Shown: piece after piece, positions 6,724 to 14,452 of the stretch
How the letters are laid out: the number at the start of each line of letters is the position of its first letter
Position numbering within the stretch: position 1 is the stretch's first letter
From: DATJBF01 sp035515475
GTDB lineage: Bacteria; Verrucomicrobiota; Verrucomicrobiia; Palsa-1439
Assembly: GCA_035515475.1 (NCBI GenBank)
Contig: DATJBF010000015.1
Location: forward strand, 1-20,349
Length of the DNA: 20,349 nt
Reading direction: 5' to 3'
The notes under the pieces: generated by a model
The model's database searches: none
Told to the model about the DNA's origin: nothing
Seen by the model: only the letters and a program-made list of their open reading frames with translations
Program-made: the position numbers and the translations under genes

Positions 6724-9168
6724 TTATTTTCCCACCAGCCTGTCGACCGCCTGCTCGACCCAGTCGCCGTTCTCCTCAACGAGCAGTCTAATGTCAATAG
6801 GTGAGCCATTGCAGCTGGCAGACGATGCCGGGTAGACCAACAGTTCGAAGCCGGCCACGTCGTGTTCCGGGCCCAAAACAAAATCCGGGAAGCCGTTACC
6901 GTCCTCGTCGGCGTAAAGAACGTCACCGGGTCCGTCGAAGTCGCCATCGCCGGTGGCGTCGATGGCCAGAAGTTTGTCGGTGGCCGTGTCCAGAATTTCA
7001 ATGCGGCACAGCCCGCTGGTCTTGACCCGAAAATTACGAACCTCCTGGCGAGCACCCCGGAAATACATCTCGTGGTAGAACGGCACGGCGTAGAACGGGT
7101 TGTCCGCCGCCAAGCCGGAATTCACGATGGCCACGGTGCGGGTATCAGGGCTAGCTGCGAATTCCCAAAGACCGGTAGCGACGGATTCGCCTTCCCACGT
7201 GATGGAGAGGCGATTCGTCGCGCCCGAGGACGCTGGGACCGCTTCGAAGTAGAGCGCCGAGGCCGTGCCCGGCGGGATGGTGAGGTCCTTCGTGGTGTCC
7301 ATCGTCTCGACGGCTCCGTGTCCCAACTCCACATTCCATCCCTGGCCGGTCGGCGTCCATTCGAACTGCGTGACGGCGGAGACAAGTCTGACACGGCCCC
7401 GCGCGGCGCGGGTGGACGGATTGAATATGCCGAACCGGGCGTGCGCCAACTCGCCCGTGGAGACCTGACTGATCATCATCACGGGCTGGAGATCCACCGC
7501 GGGCTCTGATTGCGTCTCGATCGTGCTGACGGCCAGCCGCGTGCCCACATCATACGCAGTGAAGTCGCGGGCCTGGTAGGGCGTGAGGTGGGAATTTTTC
7601 ACGAACGCCAGTGTGTCGTTGTACGCCGCGCGCAAGCCTGGTTGATCGTCCTGAAACTTCAGATAATCCATCCGCGCCAGCCGGAGACGAAGTTGCGTGG
7701 GCCCGGGCAAATCCTGGTGAGCGCTCACGAAGCGGCCGATGCGCTCCCACACCCGCGCCAGTTCGGTTTTGTTTCCCAAACGCAGTTGCAGCTCGGCCAT
7801 CCCCAGCAACATGTGCAGCGAACGAAAATGCAGGCGCAGGGCTTCGCACAACTGGTAGGCGTCCTCCCATGTCTGGACCGCCTCGGCGTAGCGTTCCTGG
7901 GTCACCAGCCACCGGGCGTAGAGCTCGTACAATTCCACTTCTTCGACCTTGTTTCCCAAGGTGCGGTACAATTTCAGTGATTCCTTGAGGTCGGTGCCCA
8001 CCAACAATGTATCACCGGTCGCCAGCTTGTGTTTGGCGCGGGATTCCAGAGCCTGCGCCAGCAACTCGGTATGCTGGTTCGTACGGGCAGAGTCGACGAC
8101 GCTGTCGAGCAACGCGATGGCCGCCTTGGCCTGTCCGTCTTGCGCCAACAAGTCGGCCTTGGTGATCCGGGCTTGCATCCAGGCCCCATAGTACTGGACC
8201 GAGTTCTCAAAATGATCGAGCGCATCGTTCAACAGATCCCAGACGCGCGGGCTGACGCCGTCGCGCTGTGCCAACCAGAAGGCACAGTCAACCATCTGCG
8301 ACCACCGCGTCTCCAAATGACGGTGCTCGACAGGAACGGCCTGCATTTGTTCGCCAATTGCAACGGCCTCATCGAGCCGCTCCAAAAAAGCGGCTTGCCT
8401 GCCCAATTCCCACCAGAGGTTTCCCAAATCTTGGTCCTGCCAGGGGATGGTCCCCTCAGTCTCAAGGCTAACCGCCGGCGGATATCCATGGAACGCGGCC
8501 AGACGTTCCTGCCATTGCTCTTCGATTTCAGTCGCCAAGGCTTGGAGGTCTTGCTCGGCCTCGCCGAACTGGCCGGTTCGCTGACGCCCGCGAGCGCGCT
8601 CGACCATGGCGAAGGTGAGGGATCGCATGGTGTACAGAGTAAACGGATCCAACACGAAACGGCGGTAGTCGGCGCCGTTCCTGGCTTTCCTCTCTTGGAT
8701 GCGAGTCCAAAAGAGGTTCCAAAGCCTGTCCAATTCCCCGTTCGTCTCGAGAGCACAGCCCAGCTTGCCCTCCTTCTCGCACACTCTCGCGAGGCTCGAG
8801 AATACTCCCAATTCCGTGTCCTCCGCGCGGACGGAATCGCGCGGCGGCACCCGGTGAAGGAAGATCAACGTGTTTTCGTAATGCTCGTGCGCAGCGGCGA
8901 GATCGCCGAGTCGCTCCTGAATCACCCCCATGTTCCATTCGGCTGTCACCGCATCAACCCAGTTTGTTTCCTCAGACGCTCTGCGCAAGACCTGGCCGTA
9001 CACCCTGTAAGCGTCCGGCAAATCGTTCCGACGATAGAGCGTGCCCGCTTCACGGATCATCGGTGCGGTCGGCAGTTGGTTGGTAGTCGCCTCGCCCAGC
9101 CCTGAGTGGCCGACCACACAGAACGCAATGCACCCGAGCATCGCCCTAACGAAAGCTTTGCGCTTCAC
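6724..9168 (-). CDS. exported TPR-repeat protein with C-terminal calcium-loop-like segment
   Basis: An 814-residue protein of unknown specific function. The GTG at 9168 gives an N-terminus VKRKAFVRAMLG followed by a hydrophobic run to about residue 28, a normal signal peptide; a GTG at 9195 lacks this n-region logic. Residues about 35-560 are helical, with tetratricopeptide-like pairs (for example AEWNMGVIQERLGDLAAAHEHYENTL and VELYELYARWLVTQERYAEAVQTWEDAYQL). From about 600 the protein is beta-rich. Residues 737-760 contain DATGDGDFDG and ADEDGNGFPD, Asp/Gly-rich loops like EF-hand or dockerin calcium sites. The start overlaps the end of panB by 23 bases, which suggests coupled translation, yet nothing in the protein points to vitamin metabolism. 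It is probably a scaffold or interaction protein in the periplasm or at the surface. Confidence 0.75.
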   Translation of the reverse strand: MKRKAFVRAMLGCIAFCVVGHSGLGEATTNQLPTAPMIREAGTLYRRNDLPDAYRVYGQVLRRASEETNWVDAVTAEWNMGVIQERLGDLAAAHEHYENTLIFLHRVPPRDSVRAEDTELGVFSSLARVCEKEGKLGCALETNGELDRLWNLFWTRIQERKARNGADYRRFVLDPFTLYTMRSLTFAMVERARGRQRTGQFGEAEQDLQALATEIEEQWQERLAAFHGYPPAVSLETEGTIPWQDQDLGNLWWELGRQAAFLERLDEAVAIGEQMQAVPVEHRHLETRWSQMVDCAFWLAQRDGVSPRVWDLLNDALDHFENSVQYYGAWMQARITKADLLAQDGQAKAAIALLDSVVDSARTNQHTELLAQALESRAKHKLATGDTLLVGTDLKESLKLYRTLGNKVEEVELYELYARWLVTQERYAEAVQTWEDAYQLCEALRLHFRSLHMLLGMAELQLRLGNKTELARVWERIGRFVSAHQDLPGPTQLRLRLARMDYLKFQDDQPGLRAAYNDTLAFVKNSHLTPYQARDFTAYDVGTRLAVSTIETQSEPAVDLQPVMMISQVSTGELAHARFGIFNPSTRAARGRVRLVSAVTQFEWTPTGQGWNVELGHGAVETMDTTKDLTIPPGTASALYFEAVPASSGATNRLSITWEGESVATGLWEFAASPDTRTVAIVNSGLAADNPFYAVPFYHEMYFRGARQEVRNFRVKTSGLCRIEILDTATDKLLAIDATGDGDFDGPGDVLYADEDGNGFPDFVLGPEHDVAGFELLVYPASSASCNGSPIDIRLLVEENGDWVEQAVDRLVGK

Positions 9169-9946
9169 CGGGGAATTCCCCCGACTCAACCTCACGCTTG
9201 TACGCGGCGAACGCCTGGCGCATTTCTTCGGCGAGATTCGCGTAGCGCTTCACGTGTTTGGGGATGAATCGCGTGAACTGTCCGAGCATGTCGTTGTTCA
9301 CCAGGATCTGCCCGTCGCAGCCCGGGCCGGCGCCGATGCCGATGGTCGGCACCCGGGCCGACTGGGTGATTCGCTTCCCGACGTCGGCCACCACGCACTC
9401 GATGAGGATGGCGAACGCGCCCGCTTCTTCCAACAGCTTGGCGTCGCGCAGCAGCCGTTCGGCCGACTCGGCCGTTCGGCCCTGGACTTTGTAGCCGCCG
9501 GTTTCGAGAATGGATTGCGGCAGCAACCCGATGTGTCCGAGCACGGGAACGCCCGCCGCGATGACCGCCCGCACCTGCTCGATCACCGGTTCGCCCCCTT
9601 CGATCTTCACCGCTTCCGCCCCCGCCTGGATGAACCGGCCCGCGTTTTCGACCGCCTGGCGGACTGTCGAATAGCTCATGAACGGCATGTCCCCCACCAG
9701 CAACGCGTTCGGTTTCGCCCGCGCCACCGCCTTGGTGTGATGGATCATATCCTCCATCGTCACCGGCAACGTGTTCTCGTAGCCCAGCACCGCCATCCCG
9801 AGCGAATCGCCGACGAGAATGAGTTCCACGCCGACTTCGTCCATGATCTTGGCCGTGAAAAAATCGTAAGCGGTCAGCGCCGCGATTCTCTTGCCGCGCT
9901 GTTTCATCGCCCGCAACGTGTGGATCGTTATCTTTCGGTCGTCCAT
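9146..9946 (-). CDS. panB: 3-methyl-2-oxobutanoate hydroxymethyltransferase PanB
   Basis: Transfers a one-carbon unit from methylene-tetrahydrofolate to alpha-ketoisovalerate, giving ketopantoate, the first committed step to pantothenate. The 266-residue product has the family length. Motifs in order are LTAYDFFTA, LVGDSLGM (metal ligand Asp47), HHTKAVARA, VGDMPF (Asp86), EAVKIEGG (Glu116), GHIGLLPQS and IGIGAGPGCDGQILV. The ATG at 9944-9946 was chosen over a GTG at 9955 because GGAG lies eight bases before it and the protein then begins MDDRKITIHTLR, as in relatives. Its partner panC is at 1269-2111. The neighbouring folK feeds the folate pool used by this enzyme. Its 3' end is overlapped by the TPR gene. 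Confidence 0.95.
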   Translation of the reverse strand: MDDRKITIHTLRAMKQRGKRIAALTAYDFFTAKIMDEVGVELILVGDSLGMAVLGYENTLPVTMEDMIHHTKAVARAKPNALLVGDMPFMSYSTVRQAVENAGRFIQAGAEAVKIEGGEPVIEQVRAVIAAGVPVLGHIGLLPQSILETGGYKVQGRTAESAERLLRDAKLLEEAGAFAILIECVVADVGKRITQSARVPTIGIGAGPGCDGQILVNNDMLGQFTRFIPKHVKRYANLAEEMRQAFAAYKREVESGEFPGEAQSFR

Positions 9947-9973
9947 CTTCCTCACTCCAAGCTCCTACTCATG

Positions 9974-10026
9974 CTCTTGCTCTTGCCTCCAATCCAATCC
10001 TGCCCTCGGCTGAGTAAGAGCAAGAG
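9974..10026. repeat. inverted CTCTTGCTCTT repeat upstream of panB
   Basis: CTCTTGCTCTT (9974-9984) is perfectly complementary to AAGAGCAAGAG (10016-10026), with wobble pairs extending both ends and a 31-base spacer. It fills most of the 109-base gap between folK and panB. It could be an RNA hairpin in the folK-panB transcript or a dispersed simple repeat. No terminator-like T-run follows on the minus strand. Confidence 0.4.
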
Positions 10027-10055
10027 TAAGATTATGATTAAGACCCCGGTCCCCC

Positions 10056-10556
10056 CTACCATTCCTGCTGCACGAATCTAATCTCCCCCTCCCGCATTGG
10101 CAACTCGCGCAACAGCATCCGCACCGTCTTGCCCGTACCCTTCACAATCATGTCGGGCCGAATCGTCGACAGCGGCAACAGCACGAACCGCCGCTCCGCC
10201 ATCCGCGGATGCGGCACCACCAGGTCCTTCTCCAAAATCTCCTTCTCGCCGAAATACAAAATGTCGAGGTCGATCGTGCGCGCGGCGTTCTTCGGCAACT
10301 CCCGGTCGCGTCCGTGCGCCACTTCATACGCCACGATCTTCTTCAGCAACGCCCTCGGCGCACCGCCGAATTCGATTTCCAACACCGCGTTCAGAAACTT
10401 CGGCGAATTGGGCGGACAGCCGACCGGGTCCGTCTCGTACACGGGCGACGCCACGTGCCAGCCTTCGCGCGACAAACTCAGCAGATACGCCTTCGCCTGC
10501 TGCAATTGCCGAAGTCGGTCGCCCAGATTCGACCCAAACGCGAGGCCGACTTTCAT
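10056..10556 (-). CDS. folK: 2-amino-4-hydroxy-6-hydroxymethyldihydropteridine pyrophosphokinase FolK
   Basis: Transfers pyrophosphate from ATP to the hydroxymethyl pterin in the folate pathway. The product of 166 residues is typical in size. It opens MKVGLAFGSNLGDR, the conserved FolK start. It has VYETDPVG and NAVLEIE, then the metal-binding ARTIDLDILYFG, and VVPHPRMAERRFVLLPL. The start codon overlaps the stop of the upstream gene in the sequence TAATG (10558-10554), so translation is likely coupled. No folP or folB lies in the window. It sits between lysine and pantothenate genes. Confidence 0.95.
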   Translation of the reverse strand: MKVGLAFGSNLGDRLRQLQQAKAYLLSLSREGWHVASPVYETDPVGCPPNSPKFLNAVLEIEFGGAPRALLKKIVAYEVAHGRDRELPKNAARTIDLDILYFGEKEILEKDLVVPHPRMAERRFVLLPLSTIRPDMIVKGTGKTVRMLLRELPMREGEIRFVQQEW

Positions 10557-10996
10557 TACGGCGTAGCCGGCGCCGGCGGACCGGGCTTGATCACAATCAC
10601 CCGCCCGGTAATCGTCCATTTCAGATTGGCCTGGCGACAAATCTCGTCCAACAAACGTTTCGCGGTGATGTTCTTGCGGCGCACCGTCACCTTCGGCGCC
10701 TTGGGCACCGATGCCGACGCTCCCGTCGTCCCCTGCGTAAACGTCACCGGATACGCCACGACGTGCTGGAACTTGAAGTGTTGCGGATGATACGTGCGGC
10801 TCAGTTCCGACCAGACATTCAGCGCCTCGACCGCGCTCACGGACTCGAGGTCGACTTCGGGAATCACCGTCTGGTTCAGCGCCCGGTGAATTCGATCCGC
10901 CAGCGGACTCGACGACCGTCCTTCGTTCCGTCCCAGGTCCGAACAGGACGAACCGAGGACCACCGCCAGGCACCCGATGATCAGCTTCCGGTTCAT
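10556..10996 (-). CDS. small exported protein with a secretin/TonB short N-terminal-like (STN-like) region
   Basis: A 146-residue protein I cannot name. MNRKLIIGCLAVVLGSSC is a clear signal sequence; the cysteine at the end hints at a lipoprotein, though GSSC is not a standard lipobox. The C-terminal half reads VTVRRKNITAKRLLDEIC followed by LKWTITGRVIVIKP. This is the beta-alpha-alpha-beta pattern of STN or secretin N domains (a strand, 'xxLLDEIxxxxxL', then 'xxxxxVIVI'). The protein ends in a Pro/Ala tail. It starts ten bases after the dapB stop and overlaps the folK start by one base, so it belongs to the dapAB-folK transcript. A role in envelope assembly is possible but not shown by the sequence. 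Confidence 0.6.
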   Translation of the reverse strand: MNRKLIIGCLAVVLGSSCSDLGRNEGRSSSPLADRIHRALNQTVIPEVDLESVSAVEALNVWSELSRTYHPQHFKFQHVVAYPVTFTQGTTGASASVPKAPKVTVRRKNITAKRLLDEICRQANLKWTITGRVIVIKPGPPAPATP

Positions 10997-11006
10997 GGAT
11001 GATTCG

Positions 11007-11687
11007 TTAACGGAGGCCCAACACATCCTGCATGTCGTACAACCCGGGCCGCTGCGCCACGGCCCACTTCGCCGCCCGCAACGCCCCTCGGGCAAGCGTC
11101 TCGCGGCTGCCGGCCCGGTGCGTCAACTCGAGCCGTTCGCCCGCCGTGCCAAACGTCACCGTGTGATCGCCGACCACGTCGCCCACGCGCAACGCGTGCG
11201 CCGGCACGTCCCGGCCCCGCGCTTTCTTGAGAATCGCCTGCAACGTCTTGGCCGTGCCGCTCGGCGCGTCTTTCTTGGCCGTGTGATGCGTCTCGGAAAT
11301 TTCCGCGTCCCATTTCGGCCCCACGATCTCCGCCAGCTTGCCGGTCATCCAAAACAACACGTTCACGCCCGTGCTGAAGTTGGACGTCCAGACGCACGGG
11401 ATCGACTTGACGGCGTCGCATACGGCCTGCCGCTCTGCATCCGTGTGCCCCGTAGTACCAATGACCAGCGCTTTCCGGTGCTGTGCGGCCAGCCGGGCAA
11501 TCGCCGCCGTCGCGTCATGCACGGAAAAATCCACAACCGCGTCGGCCCCGGCAACGACCTTTGACAAATCATCGCCCTGATCGATCTCGCCGGCGAGTTG
11601 CAGTTCGGGGTCGGCCCTGACACAGGCGATGAGCGTCTGCCCCATGCGGCCCTTCGACCCGCAGATGATGATTTTGACCGGTGTCAC
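11007..11687 (-). CDS. dapB: 4-hydroxy-tetrahydrodipicolinate reductase DapB
   Basis: Reduces the DapA product with NAD(P)H to tetrahydrodipicolinate, the substrate of DapL. It is 226 residues, toward the short end of the family. The Rossmann motif is ICGSKGRMGQ near the N-terminus, with VVDFSVHDA and VIGTTGHT after it. SNFSTGVNV and SETHHTAKKDAPSGTA hold the catalytic His134/His135 and lysine. The GTG start (11687-11685) overlaps the dapA TGA in GTGA, a four-base overlap that fixes the start and implies coupling. The small exported STN-like gene follows after ten bases. Confidence 0.94.
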   Translation of the reverse strand: MTPVKIIICGSKGRMGQTLIACVRADPELQLAGEIDQGDDLSKVVAGADAVVDFSVHDATAAIARLAAQHRKALVIGTTGHTDAERQAVCDAVKSIPCVWTSNFSTGVNVLFWMTGKLAEIVGPKWDAEISETHHTAKKDAPSGTAKTLQAILKKARGRDVPAHALRVGDVVGDHTVTFGTAGERLELTHRAGSRETLARGALRAAKWAVAQRPGLYDMQDVLGLR

Positions 11688-12574
11688 GCCTTCACCAAGC
11701 CGAGCGCTTGAAGCGTCTTCCTTAACTGGGCGCGATTGCCATCGCTCATCGGGACCAACGGCAACCGATAGGCCTCGTCGATAACGCCCATCATCGCCAG
11801 CGCGGCTTTCACTGGAATCGGGTTGGTCTCGATAAACAAATCTTTGAAGACCGGAAACAGTTTCGCGTGAATCCGGCCCGCCCGCTCGAAATCGCCCTTG
11901 AGCGCCGCGTGCGTGAGTTCCGTCACTTCGCGCGGCACGACGTTCGAGGCGACGCTGATGACGCCGACCGCGCCGACGCTCATCATCGGCAGCGTGAGCG
12001 AATCGTCGCCCGACACGATGCAGAAATCGCGGTCGACCAGCCCCCGCAACTGGCTGACGCGGTCCACGTTGCCCGTGGCCTCTTTGAGCCCGACGATTTT
12101 TCCTGGCAGATCGCGGCGCAATCTCGCCATTGTCTCGTTGGCGATATCGACGCCGCAGCGGCCGGGAATGTTGTAGAGGACGACCGGCAATCCGCCGTCC
12201 TCGGCGATCTTCCGGAAATGAGCGTACAACCCCGCCTGGGTGGGTTTGTTGTAATACGGCGCCACCTGCAAGGTCGCGTCCGCCCCGACCTTCTTCGCAT
12301 GCTGCGTCATGAAGATCGCCTCGTCGGTCGAATTCGAACCCGTTCCGGCGATGACTTTGCAGCGGCCGGCGGCGAACTTCACGACCAATTCGATCACGTG
12401 GTTGTGTTCCTCGTGCGACAACGTCGGCGATTCGCCCGTTGTCCCGCACGGAACGAGACCGTCGATGCCCGCCGCGACCTGCTGTTCCACGAGATCGCGC
12501 AGTCGCGGTTCGTCGACTTGGCCGCCTTTTTTTGTGAACGGCGTGACCAAAGCTGTGTATGCGCCCGTAAACAT
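11684..12574 (-). CDS. dapA: 4-hydroxy-tetrahydrodipicolinate synthase DapA
   Basis: Condenses pyruvate with aspartate semialdehyde, the first committed step of the diaminopimelate/lysine branch. The 296-residue TIM barrel carries GTTGESPTL (44-52), YYNKP (Tyr108), YNIPGR (Tyr134) and GLKEATGN with the Schiff-base Lys164, then SGDDS and GVISVASN. The ATG at 12574 gives the usual MFTGAYTALVTPF; the frame continues open upstream but without family sequence. A good promoter lies 10-37 bases upstream. It is the first gene of the minus-strand run. Confidence 0.95.
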   Translation of the reverse strand: MFTGAYTALVTPFTKKGGQVDEPRLRDLVEQQVAAGIDGLVPCGTTGESPTLSHEEHNHVIELVVKFAAGRCKVIAGTGSNSTDEAIFMTQHAKKVGADATLQVAPYYNKPTQAGLYAHFRKIAEDGGLPVVLYNIPGRCGVDIANETMARLRRDLPGKIVGLKEATGNVDRVSQLRGLVDRDFCIVSGDDSLTLPMMSVGAVGVISVASNVVPREVTELTHAALKGDFERAGRIHAKLFPVFKDLFIETNPIPVKAALAMMGVIDEAYRLPLVPMSDGNRAQLRKTLQALGLVKA

Positions 12575-12583
12575 AACCCGCAA

Positions 12584-12611
12584 ATCATAGGTTCGATGAG
12601 ACGTTTTGCAA
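12584..12611 (-). promoter_or_regulatory. dapA promoter, near-leaderless
   Basis: TTGCAA (12611-12606), a 16-base spacer and TATGAT (12589-12584), five of six to the -10 consensus. Transcription would start about three bases before the dapA ATG at 12574. It probably drives dapA-dapB-STN-folK and perhaps panB and the TPR gene. Confidence 0.6.
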
Positions 12612-12650
12612 GCCGGAAGCAGTTTACGCACAGCCAGCCCGGCGAACCGA

Positions 12651-12697
12651 TAGGGCCGCGCTACTGCGCGGCCTGGACACGCCGGAGCGTGTCCCTA
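12651..12697. repeat. double hairpin repeat (REP-like doublet)
   Basis: Two perfect 8-bp stems stand side by side: GGCCGCGC/GCGCGGCC (12654-12661 with 12666-12673, loop TACT) and GGACACGC/GCGTGTCC (12675-12682 with 12687-12694, loop CGGA). TAG and CTA at the ends can close the pair. On the minus strand it begins GTAGG. It lies in the 150-base gap between dapA and the squalene synthase gene and belongs to the hairpin family described in the findings. Confidence 0.6.
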
Positions 12698-12724
12698 CCA
12701 ACGACCGCTGGACGCGGGGGACCG

Positions 12725-13774
12725 CTACCTGTTGGCAGCCTGCGCCGTCTCGCGCAGCTTCTGAAACGCCGCGCACAGCCCGGGGTCGCTGCGCACGATC
12801 AGAAACGAACGGGCCATGATTCCGTAAACTTCGCCCCTGGAAATTTGCACCCGCTTCTGCGGATCGAGCGGATTGGCCGTGCGCAACCGCGCGATGGTCT
12901 TCAAGCCGATCCAAATCGGCCAGATACAGGCCAGCCGCAACCGCCACAACTTCGCCGGGATTTTTATCGTGTATTGCCAGCCCGCGTCCAGATGTTCCAC
13001 CGCGCGGCCGAGCCACTTGTTGTAGTCGGTACGGACCGAGTCGTAGTTGGCAGGATCAAGCAATGTTCGCGGATCTTTCACGGGCAAATAGCAGCGCCCG
13101 ACTCGCAAATCTTTCGGCATGTCGCGCAACACGTTCACGAGCTGCAGCCCCTTCCCGAACCGCACGCCCAACTCCTCCATCACTCCAGTATCCCAACGCT
13201 CCAGCTCCTTCAGATGCGTCACACACATCCGGGTCCAGAATCTGCCGACGCAGCCCGCGACCATGTAGGTGTACCGGTCGAGTTCGTCGTCGGTCGCCAG
13301 CGCCACGAGTTCCTGCTCCGTCTCGCCCGGGAATCGTTCGAGATCGAAGATCTGGCCACTGATGATCACCTGCAGCAACTCCTGAATGCGGAGGCAATCA
13401 GCCTCATCGAATCTGTCGAGTGCCTCGAAGCATTCGCCGAGTCGTTCCAGCAACTGCTTCTCCGCGGGCAAGCTTTGGCGCTCGGCCAATCCGCCCAACT
13501 CCGGCACGCGCGACAAGGTCTGCATTTCACGCAGCACCGCCACGCGTTTGGCCCGGGGCACGACCTTGGTATCGGCAATCGTGTCGCTGGCCCGGGCCAG
13601 CAGGTAGGCCAGCGAGATTTGCGGACGGATCTCCCCGGGCAGGACGCGCAGCGTCAGATAAAACGACCGCGACACATCGCGGAGCAGATCTTCGTGGAGG
13701 AATCGCCGTTCTTTCCGGGAAGACGTCGGCAAACACGGTTTGTCGGGGTTAACACCTAATGGTTCGCGGCTCAC
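12725..13774 (-). CDS. squalene/phytoene synthase family protein (squalene-synthase type)
   Basis: A head-to-head prenyl transferase of 349 residues. The fold's two Asp-rich Mg-diphosphate motifs are DTIAD (64-68, in LAYLLARASDTIAD) and DMPKD (218-222, in QLVNVLRDMPKD). RSFYLTLRVLP, YTYMVAGCVGRFWTRM and GRCYLP are also typical. The C-terminal part (IPAKLWRLRLACIWPIWIGLKT, then VQISRGEVYGIM) is like the squalene synthase branch, so farnesyl diphosphate to squalene is the likeliest reaction. Phytoene synthase or an HpnC/HpnD-like half reaction cannot be excluded. The GTG at 13774 is the only plausible start; there is no upstream Met. It is divergent from the hydroxylase gene, with an 87-base shared region. 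No cyclase or desaturase is in the window. Confidence 0.82.
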   Translation of the reverse strand: MSREPLGVNPDKPCLPTSSRKERRFLHEDLLRDVSRSFYLTLRVLPGEIRPQISLAYLLARASDTIADTKVVPRAKRVAVLREMQTLSRVPELGGLAERQSLPAEKQLLERLGECFEALDRFDEADCLRIQELLQVIISGQIFDLERFPGETEQELVALATDDELDRYTYMVAGCVGRFWTRMCVTHLKELERWDTGVMEELGVRFGKGLQLVNVLRDMPKDLRVGRCYLPVKDPRTLLDPANYDSVRTDYNKWLGRAVEHLDAGWQYTIKIPAKLWRLRLACIWPIWIGLKTIARLRTANPLDPQKRVQISRGEVYGIMARSFLIVRSDPGLCAAFQKLRETAQAANR

Positions 13775-13827
13775 GGCTGGCCACTGTAGTCGTCTGCCTG
13801 CGCCGCACGCAATTCCGAAAATAACCG

Positions 13828-13855
13828 TTGTCTTTCACGAGAATTGCTGTAGGGT
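13828..13855 (+). promoter_or_regulatory. candidate promoter of the hydroxylase gene
   Basis: TTGTCT (13828-13833), a 16-base spacer and TAGGGT (13850-13855). The -10 is weak apart from the T-A...T frame. It is followed after exactly six bases by the ATG, the geometry of a leaderless transcript. Confidence 0.3.
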
Positions 13856-13861
13856 CGCGCG

Positions 13862-14452
13862 ATGCACGGCTGGTTCTGGCAGACAATCGGGTTCGTCGGT
13901 GGCATCATCTACTGCAGTTTCTTCGAGTGGATGCTTCATAAACATGTGATGCATCGTCCCGTGCCGTTCTTCCGCTATCCGTTCCAGGCACACGCGCTCA
14001 CGCACCACGGCAAGTTCAAGGCCGACGACACCTATCACCTCCAGAACGAGGCCGACAAGAAAACCGTGCCGATGGCGTGGTGGAACGCACCCGCGCTGTG
14101 GGCGATCCACGTCGGTCCCGTGCTCGGGCTGGAATGGCTGATCGGCAAACCGTTCGCGTGGGGCACGTTCGCCGCCATGGTGAGTTACTACGCCGCCTAC
14201 GAGTATCTGCACTGGTGCATGCACATCCCGCGCAAACGCAACATCGAGCGCTCGGGCATTTTCTTCCGCCTCAACGGCCATCACCTGCTTCATCACCGGT
14301 ACATGGGCAAAAACCTCAACGTCGTCCTGCCCATTTTCGATTTCGCCTTCGGCACACTACTGCTTCGCTCGCCCATGAAATTTGCGCAGGCGACAGGTCC
14401 ATCTGTGCCGAATGTTCAACCACGCGAGGTTCCGACTGTAGCCGTGGCGTAG
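13862..14452 (+). CDS. membrane fatty-acid-hydroxylase-superfamily protein (histidine-box di-iron)
   Basis: A 196-residue integral membrane oxygenase-like protein. Histidine clusters in order are HKHVMH (26-31), HALTHH (44-49), HWCMH (117-121) and HHLLHH (140-145), the ligand pattern of the fatty acid hydroxylase/sterol desaturase/carotene hydroxylase superfamily. Hydrophobic segments lie at about 5-25 and 77-114, with a short one near 153-168. The substrate is not evident. Divergence from a squalene/phytoene synthase gene suggests an isoprenoid or a membrane lipid (inference). The C-terminal tail after residue 170 is not conserved-looking, and its last few residues and the TAG stop lie inside a hairpin repeat (14437-14490). 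There is no Shine-Dalgarno sequence before the ATG. Confidence 0.82.
   Translation: MHGWFWQTIGFVGGIIYCSFFEWMLHKHVMHRPVPFFRYPFQAHALTHHGKFKADDTYHLQNEADKKTVPMAWWNAPALWAIHVGPVLGLEWLIGKPFAWGTFAAMVSYYAAYEYLHWCMHIPRKRNIERSGIFFRLNGHHLLHHRYMGKNLNVVLPIFDFAFGTLLLRSPMKFAQATGPSVPNVQPREVPTVAVA

Noticed and set aside
6690..6726. CCCG-TG-CGGG hairpin after the TPR gene as terminator
   Set aside because: On the transcribed minus strand the stem is followed by A residues, not T residues, and the stem is only four base pairs.
11867..13759. 630-codon plus-strand open frame
   Set aside because: It runs antisense through dapA, the repeat gap and the squalene synthase gene; both minus-strand proteins have firm family motifs.
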